A DNA stretch of 64,000 nt from Leifsonia shinshuensis (GTDB taxonomy: Bacteria; Actinomycetota; Actinomycetes; Actinomycetales; Microbacteriaceae): contig NZ_CP043641.1 of the NCBI RefSeq assembly GCF_014217625.1, positions 1,364,001-1,428,000 of the forward strand, read 5' to 3'. The notes under the pieces were generated by a model. It did not search any database and had not been told where the DNA came from. It saw only the letters and a program-made list of their open reading frames with translations. The translations under genes and the position numbers were made by a program. Positions 1-8,268 of this stretch are shown one piece after another; position 1 is the first letter of the stretch, and the number at the start of each line of letters is the position of its first letter.

Positions 1-98
1 CGCGGATGCCGTCGTACCGGATCCGCACCGGCCGCGTCCTCGACATGTTCCCCCAGACCGGGCACCAGGAGGTCGCAGTGCTGCTCGACCGGGTCTGA
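1..98 (+). CDS. C-terminal end of an unidentified protein (partial)
   Basis: Only the last 31 codons lie in the window. They read in frame from base 3 to a TGA at 96-98 and end in the residues EVAVLLDRV. The start lies upstream of the window. A strong hairpin 20 bases after the stop shows that transcription ends here. The short tail has no diagnostic motif, so I do not assign a family. Confidence 0.55.
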   Translation, partial: RMPSYRIRTGRVLDMFPQTGHQEVAVLLDRV

Positions 99-117
99 GC
101 CGCACCCTCCGAAACGG

Positions 118-153
118 CACGAGGCCCGCGTCATTTCTGACGCGGGCCTCGTG
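118..153. terminator. Bidirectional terminator hairpin
   Basis: A perfect 16-bp inverted repeat (118-133 with 138-153) encloses a 4-base loop. It sits between the 3' end of the partial gene and the 3' end of the oppositely oriented msrA, so it can serve both. There is no long T-run, as is common in high-GC actinobacteria. Confidence 0.85.
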
Positions 154-166
154 ATCTTCGGGCGGA

Positions 167-679
167 CTAGCTCGCCGCGGCCTCCCGGCGCGGCAGCTTC
201 CAGTCCGGGCGCGCGAAGTGGCAGGTGTAGCCCCACGGGATGCGCTCCAGGTAGTCCTGGTGCTCGGGCTCGGCCTCCCAGAACGGCCCGGCCGGCTCCA
301 CCTCGGTGACGACCTTGCCCGGCCAGAGACCGGAGGCGTCGACGTCCGCGATGGTGTCCTCGGCGACCCGGCGCTGCGCGTCGTCCTCGTAGTAGATCGC
401 GGACCGGTAGCTGGTGCCGACGTCGTTGCCCTGGCGGTTCTTGGTCGACGGGTCGTGGATCTGGAAGAAGAACTCCAGCAGGTCACGGTAGCTGACCTTC
501 TCCGGGTCGAACTCGATCTCGATCGCCTCGGCGTGCGTTCCGTGGTTGCGGTAGGTGGCGTTGGGCACGTCGCCGCCGGTGTAGCCGACGCGGGTGCTCA
601 CGACGCCGGGGCGCTTGCGAATGAGGTCCTGCATGCCCCAGAAACATCCTCCGGCCAAGATGGCCTTCTCGGTCGTCAT
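167..679 (-). CDS. msrA: Peptide-methionine (S)-S-oxide reductase MsrA
   Basis: MsrA reduces the S-epimer of methionine sulfoxide in oxidised proteins, using thioredoxin, in the cytosol. The 170-residue protein carries the hallmark GCFWG at residues 11-15, with the catalytic cysteine at 12, and the VGYTGG segment that follows it in the family. The frame stays open far upstream, but that part only mirrors msrB in another frame. The ATG at 677-679 gives the normal family length. This start shares one base with the msrB stop (TGATG), which indicates translational coupling in an msrB-msrA operon. Confidence 0.95.
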   Translation of the reverse strand: MTTEKAILAGGCFWGMQDLIRKRPGVVSTRVGYTGGDVPNATYRNHGTHAEAIEIEFDPEKVSYRDLLEFFFQIHDPSTKNRQGNDVGTSYRSAIYYEDDAQRRVAEDTIADVDASGLWPGKVVTEVEPAGPFWEAEPEHQDYLERIPWGYTCHFARPDWKLPRREAAAS

Positions 680-1155
680 CAGTGGTTCTCCTCGGTGTTG
701 TCGTGCTGGTCGTTCTCGAAAAGGTGGCGGTAGCCGCTGTAGCCCTGCTCGTCCAGCTCGGCGAGCGGGATGAAGCGGAGGGCGGCGGAGTTGATGCAGT
801 AGCGCAATCCTCCCGCCTCTGCGGGCCCGTCGTCGAACAGGTGGCCGAGGTGGCTGTCGCCGTGGGCGGAACGCACCTCGGTGCGGACCATCCCGTAGGT
901 GCGGTCGGTCTTCTCCACGATGTTGCCCGGCTCCACCGGCACGGTGAAGCTCGGCCATCCGGAACGGCTGTCGTACTTGTTCACTGACGCGAAGAGCGGC
1001 TCCCCCGACACGATGTCGACGTAGAGCCCCGCCTCGTGATTGTTCCAGAACTCGTTGCGGAAGGCCGGCTCTGTGGCCGCCTCCTGGGTGACCGCGTACT
1101 GCGCGGGGGTGAGCCGCGCGACGGCGTCCTGGCTCTTGCGGTAGTCCTGTGTCAC
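679..1155 (-). CDS. msrB: Peptide-methionine (R)-S-oxide reductase MsrB
   Basis: MsrB repairs the R-epimer of methionine sulfoxide and complements MsrA, the next gene of the same operon. The 158-residue protein has the family's SGWPSF segment, the [10 protein letters not shown] stretch and the catalytic cysteine in [11 protein letters not shown]. The two CxxC zinc pairs of zinc-type MsrB are absent (the region reads [13 protein letters not shown]). The usual resolving cysteine just before GWPSF is a serine here, so recycling probably uses thioredoxin directly or another cysteine. The start at 1155 follows a GGAGG-like site. Confidence 0.95.
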   Translation of the reverse strand: MTQDYRKSQDAVARLTPAQYAVTQEAATEPAFRNEFWNNHEAGLYVDIVSGEPLFASVNKYDSRSGWPSFTVPVEPGNIVEKTDRTYGMVRTEVRSAHGDSHLGHLFDDGPAEAGGLRYCINSAALRFIPLAELDEQGYSGYRHLFENDQHDNTEENH

Positions 1156-1258
1156 GTTTCCTCCTGAGTGCGGCGAGCGCTGGCTGCGGCGCCGTCAGTA
1201 AGGAGAACAGCGGAAGGGGCCGGGTTGGTCCCTGGGTTGCTGTGAGTTCGCTGAGGGG

Positions 1259-2074
1259 CTACGCCTGCTCGAGAATGCGGTCGATCGCTGCCTCCACCCT
1301 GTTCCAGTCCTCCATGACTTGGCGTGCGGTCACCCTGAGCCGGCGGGCTCCGCGCTGCGCGAGCGCGGAATCCCTCAGCCGGTCGCGCTCGAACGAATCG
1401 GCGTCGCTGTGGAAGGCGTAGCCGTCGATCTCCAGGTACAGTTCACCGTCGATCCGCATGTCCACGCGGCCGACGCCGCGGACGTGCGTCTGCTGCTCGA
1501 CCAGGCGCCCTCCCCGCTCCAACCGCTGCCTCACGACCGACTCGACCCCGGAGTCCGATCCCGGCCGCGCCAGCGCCCCGCGCTCTCGCGCCGCCTTCGG
1601 CACGTCCTCCAGGATCCGTCGCAGACCGGACGGGCTCACGTGCCCAGACGCGAGTGCGGTGTCGAACGCGGCGACCGCCGTCTCCTCGTCCGCGCACCGC
1701 GCCACCGACCGCAGGCAGTCGGCGAGCGACACCCGCCAGAGCTCGGGATGCGCCTCGACCGGCCTCCAGTGGCAGGTCAGCCCAGGGGGCGCGCGACGGG
1801 ACTGGGGCGAAAGCGTGACGTGTGTCCGCCGATCCGTCCCGGACCACAATCCGTAACTGGCGCAGGCCGTCACGCACGACAGGCGGGCTCCCGCCCGGAT
1901 GGCCTCCAGTGCGGCCCCGTCCATGAGCGGCGAGACGTACACGCCCTTTCGCACGCGGTCGAGCGCTCCACCGCGCACAGCGCGCCTCAGATCCTCTGGA
2001 GTCGCACCTGCCATCCGGAGCTGATGGGTGGTGGCTGCGCCACCGAGTTCTCTGAGCCGATTCATCCAGGTCAT
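1259..2074 (-). CDS. AbiEi-type winged-helix protein with C-terminal DUF559 nuclease-like domain
   Basis: The N-terminal part (about residues 1-60, LRELGGAATTHQL to VRKGVYVSP) matches the winged-helix domain of AbiEi, the antitoxin of type IV abortive-infection modules. The C-terminal part (about 190-271, with LEIDGYAFHSD and ERDRLRDSAL) resembles DUF559, a Vsr/restriction-endonuclease-like fold. The start at 2074 was chosen because homologous sequence begins there and AGGAT lies upstream; an in-frame ATG sits nine bases later. No AbiEii-like nucleotidyltransferase toxin lies next to it. Such orphan fusions are common in actinobacteria and their role is unknown. The nuclease idea rests on fold resemblance only. 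Confidence 0.75.
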   Translation of the reverse strand: MTWMNRLRELGGAATTHQLRMAGATPEDLRRAVRGGALDRVRKGVYVSPLMDGAALEAIRAGARLSCVTACASYGLWSGTDRRTHVTLSPQSRRAPPGLTCHWRPVEAHPELWRVSLADCLRSVARCADEETAVAAFDTALASGHVSPSGLRRILEDVPKAARERGALARPGSDSGVESVVRQRLERGGRLVEQQTHVRGVGRVDMRIDGELYLEIDGYAFHSDADSFERDRLRDSALAQRGARRLRVTARQVMEDWNRVEAAIDRILEQA

Positions 2075-2177
2075 GGAATGATCCTGGGCGCGACAGGCCG
2101 CGGGCGCGGCCCGTTGCGCGGATCCGTGGATAAGTCGGCACCGAGTGTGCTTGGGGTGGACAGGAGACACGATCCGG

Positions 2178-2208
2178 ATCTCCTTCCGAAGGGGGTTCGG
2201 AAGGAGAT
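2178..2208 (-). terminator. Perfect 13-bp hairpin, probable terminator of the MscS gene
   Basis: ATCTCCTTCCGAA at 2178-2190 is exactly complementary to 2196-2208 around a GGGGG loop. It lies 60 bases beyond the stop of the MscS gene and about 100 bases ahead of the next start on the same strand. A rho-independent-like terminator is the simplest reading. No T-run follows. One arm contains AGGAG, so base pairing would also hide a Shine-Dalgarno-like sequence. Confidence 0.55.
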
Positions 2209-2267
2209 TCGAAGTGAGTCGCGCGCAAATCTCCTGTTTGCGGGGGGAGGCAGGAGGCGGGGCCGGG

Positions 2268-3479
2268 TCAGTCGTCTGCCGGGTCGGCTTGGCGCTCGTC
2301 CGTCCGCGCCGGGTCTTGCACGACGGGGATGGCGTCGGTGAACTGGGAGGCGCGCTGCTCCTTCTCCGGGGTGCCCCCGAACAGGCGGCCCTCGGCCTCC
2401 TGGGCGGTGCGGGCGCGGGCGCTCGGCACCGTCTGCTCCGGCGCCTCCACGAGCTCCACGCGCTTGCGCGGCAGCGACGCGTCCGAGTAGCGCTGCATCC
2501 AGTCGATCAGGCGTTCGCGCACGTGGCAGCGCAGGTCGAACAGCGTCGGAGCGTCCTTGCCCGTCACCAGTACGCGCACGCGCACCCAGCCCAGCGTCGC
2601 GTCCGTGACCTGGAGGACGCCGGTGCGGCCGTCCCACAGGTCGGTGGCGGCGAGGATGCGCTGCAGCTCGGAGCGCATCCCGGACGGGGACACCCGCCAG
2701 TCGAGGTCGAACTCCACGGAGCCCAGCAGCTCGCTGTGCTGGCGCGTCCAGTTCTCGAACGGCTTCGTCGTGAAGTAGGTCGACGGCAGCACCAGGCGGC
2801 GGTCGTCCCAGACGTGCACGACCACGTAGGTCAGCGTGATCTCCTCGATCGTGCCCCACTGCTGCTCGACCACGACCACGTCGTCGATGCGGATGGCGTC
2901 GCTGAAGGCGAGCTGGATCCCCGCGAACAGGTTCGCCAGGCTCGACTGGGCGGCGACACCGGCGATCACACCGATGATCCCCGCCGACGCCAGCAGACTC
3001 GCACCGGCCGCCTGCAGCACGGGGAAGGTCAGCAGGATCGCGGCCAGCCCGATCACGACCGCCGCGACCACGGTCAGCCTCCGCAGGACCAGCACCTGCG
3101 TGCGCACCCGGCGGGCGTACCGGTTGTCCGGGACGTCGACCCGGTAGCGGGCCAGCCCGAGGTCCTCGGCGAAGACCGCGAGCGCCGCGAGGAACCAGGT
3201 CCCTGTCGCGATCGCGAGGATCAGGAAGGTGTGCTGGATGACGCCTGTCCAGTCCAGCGGCACGTCCAGCGGCAGCGTCAGCGTGACCGCGATCCACAGC
3301 ACCATCACCGCCAGGAAGAGCCGGAACGGCACGCGTGCACGCTTCACCAGCAGAGCGGGCCATTGGCGATGACGGCCGACGCCGCGCAGGATCAGGCCGA
3401 CGATCGCCGTCACCACGACGGCGACGACGATCGCGGCGACGCACGCGATCACGAGCGATGGCCAGGTTCGCAGAGGCAT
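2268..3479 (-). CDS. MscS-family mechanosensitive ion channel
   Basis: This is an inner-membrane channel that opens under membrane tension to release solutes during hypo-osmotic shock. The 403-residue protein has several hydrophobic helices in the first 190 residues. The pore-lining segment is alanine/glycine-rich (ASAGIIGVIAGVAAQSSLANLFAGIQLAF), as in MscS TM3. It is followed by the beta domain, with IRIDDVVVVEQQWGTIEEITLTYV, and by NWTRQHSE. The tail after about residue 340 is charged and probably disordered. The ATG at 3479 follows GGGAGGAC; the open frame continues upstream without family similarity. It is transcribed away from the epimerase gene. Confidence 0.9.
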   Translation of the reverse strand: MPLRTWPSLVIACVAAIVVAVVVTAIVGLILRGVGRHRQWPALLVKRARVPFRLFLAVMVLWIAVTLTLPLDVPLDWTGVIQHTFLILAIATGTWFLAALAVFAEDLGLARYRVDVPDNRYARRVRTQVLVLRRLTVVAAVVIGLAAILLTFPVLQAAGASLLASAGIIGVIAGVAAQSSLANLFAGIQLAFSDAIRIDDVVVVEQQWGTIEEITLTYVVVHVWDDRRLVLPSTYFTTKPFENWTRQHSELLGSVEFDLDWRVSPSGMRSELQRILAATDLWDGRTGVLQVTDATLGWVRVRVLVTGKDAPTLFDLRCHVRERLIDWMQRYSDASLPRKRVELVEAPEQTVPSARARTAQEAEGRLFGGTPEKEQRASQFTDAIPVVQDPARTDERQADPADD

Positions 3480-3652
3480 GGCGGGAGGACTCCTTCCCTC
3501 GTCTGCCGGGTGGACGACCTGCACTGTACGCGGGGCGCGACGGGACCTTAACCTCGCAGCCGGGAGAGCGTTAGTCTGGGTCGTCTGGGGGCGTGGTCGG
3601 CGACGGCCGCGAAACCTGTGCGGAACCGCCGGCAACGATGCGAGGAGCAGGG

Positions 3653-4648
3653 ATGACAGCGACACGGACACTCTTCATCGGCGGCACGGGGGTCATCAGT
3701 TCCGCATGCGTCGCCCGGGCCCTCGATCAGGGCCACGAGGTCACGGTCGTCAACCGCGGGAACAGCGAGCTGCGTCCGCTGCCCGACGGCGTCGAGGTGC
3801 TGCACGCCGACATCCGCGACCCGGAGAGCGTGCACCGCGTGCTCGGCGAGCGCAGTTTCGACGTCGCCGCCGAGTTCCTGGCCTTCACGCCCGAGCACAT
3901 CCGCACGGACTTCGACCTGTTCGAGGGCAGGGTCGGCCAGTTCGTGTTCATCTCCTCGGCCTCCGCCTACCAGACCCCGCCCGCGCGCATGCCGGTGGTC
4001 GAGTCGACGCCCCTGCGCAACCCGTTCTGGCAGTACTCCCGCGACAAGATCGCCTGCGAGGACCTCCTGGTGGAGGCGTACCGCGAGCGCGGCTTCCCGA
4101 TGACGATCGTGCGCCCGTCGCACACCTACGACCGCACGATGATCCCGACCAGCGGGCACTGGACCGACTTGGAGCGGATGCGGCGCGGCGCCCCCGTCGT
4201 GGTGCACGGCGACGGCACCAGCCGGTGGACGATCACCCACAACACGGACTTCGCCGTCGCGTTCGTCGGGCTGCTGGGCCGCCCGGAGGCCGTGGGCGAC
4301 TCCTTCCACATCACCTCCGACGAGGCGCCGACCTGGGACCAGATCTACTGCTACCTCGCCGAGGCGCTCGGCGTGGAGGCCGAGCTGGTGCACGTGGCGA
4401 GCGAGACCATCGCGGCCGTCATCCCGGACCTCGGCCCGGGGCTCCTCGGCGACAAGGCGCACTCGATGCACTTCGACAACGCCAAGGTGAAGGCGCTGGT
4501 GCCCGAATACCAGGCCAGGGTCACGTTCGCGCACGGCGCAGGCGAGATCGTCGACTGGTACCTCGCCGACGCGTCCCGGCAGCGGCTCGACCCGGACCTC
4601 GACGTCGCGTTCGACCGGCTCGTGGAGCACGCGCGCTCGGTGGTCTGA
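3653..4648 (+). CDS. NAD-dependent epimerase/dehydratase-family protein
   Basis: This is an extended short-chain dehydrogenase/reductase with an N-terminal Rossmann fold: GGTGVIS at residues 10-16 and HADIRD near 51-56. The catalytic pair is YSRDK (Tyr128, Lys132). The segment FISSASAYQTP is typical of sugar-nucleotide epimerase-like and isoflavone-reductase-like enzymes. The C-terminal half would select the substrate, which cannot be read from the sequence. The 331-residue length is normal. The ATG at 3653 follows AGGAGCAGGG. The gene stands alone, divergent from the MscS gene and convergent with the CPBP protease gene. Confidence 0.85.
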   Translation: MTATRTLFIGGTGVISSACVARALDQGHEVTVVNRGNSELRPLPDGVEVLHADIRDPESVHRVLGERSFDVAAEFLAFTPEHIRTDFDLFEGRVGQFVFISSASAYQTPPARMPVVESTPLRNPFWQYSRDKIACEDLLVEAYRERGFPMTIVRPSHTYDRTMIPTSGHWTDLERMRRGAPVVVHGDGTSRWTITHNTDFAVAFVGLLGRPEAVGDSFHITSDEAPTWDQIYCYLAEALGVEAELVHVASETIAAVIPDLGPGLLGDKAHSMHFDNAKVKALVPEYQARVTFAHGAGEIVDWYLADASRQRLDPDLDVAFDRLVEHARSVV

Positions 4649-4690
4649 GCGCCGCCTCCGTTCGGCCCCTCATCCTCGCGCCGTCTGAGG

Positions 4691-5503
4691 TTAAGCGGCG
4701 GCCTTCTCTGTGGTCTCGTGGGCGGCCGGCACTGCGGTGCGCTCGCTCACGCCTCGGAAGGTGAAGGCGACCACGATGAGCCCGAGGATTCCGGCGATGA
4801 GGTTGATCGCGCCGGCGAGCGCGGCCAGCGGGCCGGGGGTGCCGTGGCCGACGGCGAAGGTGGAGAAGTCCCAGAACCCGTGCAGGACCATCGCCCAGAT
4901 CAGGGTGCCGGTGGTGCGGCGCAGGATGTAGAACACCGTCCCGCCGAGGAACGCCAGGCCGACCTGCTGGATCGTCAGTCCCAGGGATTGGCCGCTGAGC
5001 GCGTTGATCAGGTGCATCAGCCCGAACGCGGCGGAGGTGATGAACCACACCCAGGGCTCGGACAGGCGCGAGCGCAGTCCGACCAGGAGCAGACCACGGG
5101 TGGTCATCTCCTCGGTGAAGCCGACCAGCAGCAGCACGATGGAGGCGGCGAAGAACCCGCCGTCGTAGGAGGCCCAGTCGGTGCTGAGCAGGTTGATGAC
5201 GAGCGCGACCACCATCACCGCGGGGACGAAGATCGGCCAGCGGTGGTGGCTGTGCTGCCGGTCGAACAACGCCGGCCGCCACCAGCCGAGGAGACTGGCG
5301 GTCACGGCCAAGAAGATGGTGCCGATGATCAGCGAGAGCCCGGCGCCGAGGAACAGCGTCCCGCCGTTCTTGCCAAGGTCTGTGTATGGAACACCGGCCA
5401 GGAGCTGGACGACGTAGACCAGGAGGACGTAGGCCACCCAGATCGCCAAGCCGATCCAGACTCGGGGACGGACGCGGTAGGACACGGGTGCGGCATCGCT
5501 CAT
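4691..5503 (-). CDS. CPBP-family intramembrane metalloprotease (CAAX protease / Abi type)
   Basis: The 270-residue protein has about seven hydrophobic segments. It carries the CPBP active-site signature: EEMTTR (Glu131, Glu132, Arg136), FGLMH (His164) and HGFWD (His208, Asp212). These place four metal-binding or catalytic residues inside the membrane. Bacterial members process or protect peptides such as bacteriocins, and most have no known substrate. Nothing nearby looks like a bacteriocin gene, so the substrate is unknown. The ATG at 5503 starts the natural N-terminus. Confidence 0.9.
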   Translation of the reverse strand: MSDAAPVSYRVRPRVWIGLAIWVAYVLLVYVVQLLAGVPYTDLGKNGGTLFLGAGLSLIIGTIFLAVTASLLGWWRPALFDRQHSHHRWPIFVPAVMVVALVINLLSTDWASYDGGFFAASIVLLLVGFTEEMTTRGLLLVGLRSRLSEPWVWFITSAAFGLMHLINALSGQSLGLTIQQVGLAFLGGTVFYILRRTTGTLIWAMVLHGFWDFSTFAVGHGTPGPLAALAGAINLIAGILGLIVVAFTFRGVSERTAVPAAHETTEKAAA

Positions 5504-5642
5504 CGGGCGAACCTTCCAGATCTCAGGACAAGCACGAAGCGGGCTTGCTGAATCTATCGGTTCTGACAGGAATACCGCATCTCCTCACGCCGTCGTCGCG
5601 AGCCGCTGCCAGGTCAGTTCTCAGGAGAGTTCTCGTTTGCCT

Positions 5643-5670
5643 CTTTACTATAAAGAAAGTTTCCTGATAC
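5643..5670 (+). promoter_or_regulatory. AT-rich promoter/operator region of the ROK-sugar operon
   Basis: An unusually AT-rich island stands about 40-65 bases ahead of the regulator start. It contains CTTTA at 5643-5647 and TAAAG at 5651-5655 as an inverted pair, followed by GAAAGTTTC at 5655-5663. ROK regulators of actinobacterial sugar operons often bind A/T-rich sites with CTTTA or GAAA/TTTC arms, so self-regulation is plausible. No individual -35/-10 pair is clear. Confidence 0.45.
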
Positions 5671-5706
5671 ATTCGGCCCATCAATCGTTCCGACGAGGGG
5701 ATGACA

Positions 5707-6855
5707 ATGGCCGACCGACCCGTCCGGGGAACCCCGGGGTGGCTGCGCGAGACCAACGACCGCACGGCGCTCGCCCTGCTGCTGGAGCACGGCGTGCTGA
5801 CCCGCACCCGGATCGGCGAACTGTCCGGGCTCTCGAAGCCCACCGCGGCGCAGATGGTCTCCCGCCTGGAGACGGCCGGCCTCATCCACGTCGTCGGCGA
5901 GGTCTCCGCCGGACGCGGCCCGAACGCGGCGGGCTACGCCGTGCGCACCGACCGGATGCTCGGCGTCGCGGTGGACATCGATGCGACCTCCATCCGCTCG
6001 ACCATCGTGGATGCGGCCGGGGGCGAGCACCCCATCGCCGTCACCCCGCTCGCCGCCCGGACGCCGGAGGCCGACCTCCGGCTGGCGATCGAGGCCGCGT
6101 GCGAAGCGGCGGGAGTCGACGCCGACCGCGTGCGCGCCGTGTGCGTCGGCGTGCAGGGCGCGCTCGACCCGCGGACGGACGAGCTCACCTACATCGAGAC
6201 CCTGCCCGGCTGGCCCAAGCAGGGCATCAGCCGCCGGCTGGAGGACGCCCTCGGCATCGCGGTCCACATCGACAACGACGTGAACCTCGCCGCGGTCGCC
6301 GAGCGCACCGACGGCGCGGGAACCGAGGCCGGCGGCTTCGCGCTGCTCTGGATGGGCGACGGCCTCGGTCTCGCCGTCGACCAGGCCGGCGCGGTGCACC
6401 GCGGCGCCTCGGGCGGCGCAGGCGAGATCGGCTACCTCCCCATCCCGCGCTCGGCCGCGGACCTCGACCCGGAGGCCGCCGACCTCCAGGACCTCATCGG
6501 CGGCCCGGCCGTCGCGCGGCTCGCGGCCGCCCACGGACTGACCGACGACCTTCAGGGCGACGCCGCCGCCCGGGGGGAGCTGGTCGCAGAGCTCGCCGCG
6601 AGGGTCGCCGTCGGCGTCGTCCCCGTCCTCGCCCTGCTCGACCCGGAGCTGGTCGTGCTCGGCGGCCCGACCGGCGCCGCGTGCGGCCCCCGGCTCGCCG
6701 AGCTCGTCGCCCGCGAGCTGCGCGACGCCTGGGGCGAGCGCGCCGTCGTCGCCACCGGCGTCGCCACCCATCCCGTCCTCCGCGGCGCACGCGAGCACCT
6801 CCTCGGCGAGGTGCGCGAGGCGCTCTTCGACGAGGTGTCGCGCATCGCCGTCTGA
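5707..6855 (+). CDS. ROK-family transcriptional regulator
   Basis: This is a sugar-responsive repressor-type protein of 382 residues. It has an N-terminal winged helix (about 15-75: ALLLEHGVLTRTRIGELSGLSKPTAAQMVSRLE) and a ROK sugar-kinase-like domain with DNDVNLAAVAE and GEIGYLP. The family's zinc motif CxCGxxGCxE is missing, which supports a sensor rather than an active kinase. ATG occurs at both 5701 and 5707. The AGGGG at 5696-5700 abuts the first and lies six bases from the second, so 5707 is preferred. It leads the ABC/GH4 operon and probably regulates it in response to the imported sugar. Confidence 0.9.
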   Translation: MADRPVRGTPGWLRETNDRTALALLLEHGVLTRTRIGELSGLSKPTAAQMVSRLETAGLIHVVGEVSAGRGPNAAGYAVRTDRMLGVAVDIDATSIRSTIVDAAGGEHPIAVTPLAARTPEADLRLAIEAACEAAGVDADRVRAVCVGVQGALDPRTDELTYIETLPGWPKQGISRRLEDALGIAVHIDNDVNLAAVAERTDGAGTEAGGFALLWMGDGLGLAVDQAGAVHRGASGGAGEIGYLPIPRSAADLDPEAADLQDLIGGPAVARLAAAHGLTDDLQGDAAARGELVAELAARVAVGVVPVLALLDPELVVLGGPTGAACGPRLAELVARELRDAWGERAVVATGVATHPVLRGAREHLLGEVREALFDEVSRIAV

Positions 6856-6932
6856 GGCGACGCCGGCGCTTCGCACCACCCGCACCACACCCGTCCACCG
6901 AAATCACGAGAAGGATCAGCGAGGAACCACCC

Positions 6933-8264
6933 GTGAAACACCGTCATCTCATCGCAGCCGCCGCTGTCGCCGCGGCCGCCGCCCTCACCCTGGCCGGCTG
7001 TTCCGGCGGGTCCAGCGGAGCGTCGTTCCAGGACAGCACGCCGTCCGACCTCTCCGGCACCGTGTCGTTCTGGCACTTCTTCTCCGACCGGGAGGCCAAG
7101 GTCATCCAGTCGGTCGTCGACGACTTCGAGAAGAAGTACCCCAAGATCAAAGTCGACGTGCACTCCGGCCAGGACGACGAGAAGCTGCAGAAGGCCATCG
7201 CCACCGGCAGCAAGGTCGACGTCGGCCTCTCCTACTCGACCGACATCGTCGGCAACTTCTGCTCCAACGGCGCGTTCCGCTCGCTCAACAAGGTGATCGA
7301 TCGCGACAAGGTCGACATGAGCCAGTTCAGCGACACCGTGAAGTCGTACACCGAGTTCAAGGGCAACCGCTGCGCGATGCCGATGCTCGCCGACGTGTAC
7401 GGCCTCTACTACAACAAGAAGCTGCTCCAGGCGGCCGGCTTCACCGAGCCGCCCAAGACGCTGGGCGAGCTGGAGACGATGGCCGACAAGCTGACCACGC
7501 TCAACCCCGACGGCTCGATCAAGACCCTCGGCTTCAACCCGACCATGGGCTGGTACGAGAACTCGGCCGCACATTACGGCCCGGCCGCGGGCGCCGAGTG
7601 GCTGAAGGCCGACGGCACCAGCGCGATCTCCTCCTCCCCCGGCTGGAAGGAGCTGATCCAGTGGCAGAAGGCCTACGTCGACAAGATCGGCTGGGACAAG
7701 CTCAACGCCTTCACCTCCGGGCTCGGCCAGGAGTTCTCTGCCGACAACGCGTTCCAGACCGGCCAGGTGGCGATGAACATGGACGGCGAGTACCGCACCG
7801 CGTTCATCGACGACCAGGCGAAGGGCCTCGACTACGGCACCGCGCCGTTCCCGACCGCCGACGACCACACCGACCTCTACGGCGGCGGGTACATCACCGG
7901 CAACATCATCGGCATCTCCAAGGGCTCGAAGCAGCCGGAGCTGGCCTGGGCGCTGCTGAAGTACCTCACCACCGACACCGACGCGGTGGTCAAGCTGGCG
8001 AACGGCCTGAAGAACGTGCCCACCACGAAGGACGCGCTGGCCTCCCCGAAGCTGGAGGTCTCCCCGCAGTTCAAGACGTTCCTCGACATCTCGTCGAACA
8101 AGAACGTGATGACCACGCCGGCCAGCCCGCTCGGCGCCGGCTACCAGAACACCTTCCAGGACTGGTGGAACAAGTACCAGAGCCAGGGCGGCGACATCGA
8201 CGCCGGACTGAAGTCGGTCGACAAGCAGATCAACGACGCCCTCGCCCTCTCGAAGGGTCCGTGA
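6933..8264 (+). CDS. ABC transporter sugar-binding lipoprotein
   Basis: This is the extracytoplasmic receptor of a CUT1-type carbohydrate importer. The 443-residue protein starts with a lipoprotein signal peptide ending in LTLAGC (lipid-modified Cys23), a serine/glycine linker, then the solute-binding fold. That fold is shown by VSFWHFFSDRE, FEKKYPKIKVDV, YGLYYNKKLL and FQTGQVAMNMDGEY. The start is a GTG at 6933 behind GAGGAACC. It is followed after four bases by the first permease. The receptor type points to an oligosaccharide, and the GH4 neighbour suggests a beta-linked disaccharide, but the ligand is not proven. Confidence 0.93.
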   Translation: MKHRHLIAAAAVAAAAALTLAGCSGGSSGASFQDSTPSDLSGTVSFWHFFSDREAKVIQSVVDDFEKKYPKIKVDVHSGQDDEKLQKAIATGSKVDVGLSYSTDIVGNFCSNGAFRSLNKVIDRDKVDMSQFSDTVKSYTEFKGNRCAMPMLADVYGLYYNKKLLQAAGFTEPPKTLGELETMADKLTTLNPDGSIKTLGFNPTMGWYENSAAHYGPAAGAEWLKADGTSAISSSPGWKELIQWQKAYVDKIGWDKLNAFTSGLGQEFSADNAFQTGQVAMNMDGEYRTAFIDDQAKGLDYGTAPFPTADDHTDLYGGGYITGNIIGISKGSKQPELAWALLKYLTTDTDAVVKLANGLKNVPTTKDALASPKLEVSPQFKTFLDISSNKNVMTTPASPLGAGYQNTFQDWWNKYQSQGGDIDAGLKSVDKQINDALALSKGP

Positions 8265-8268
8265 GCTC

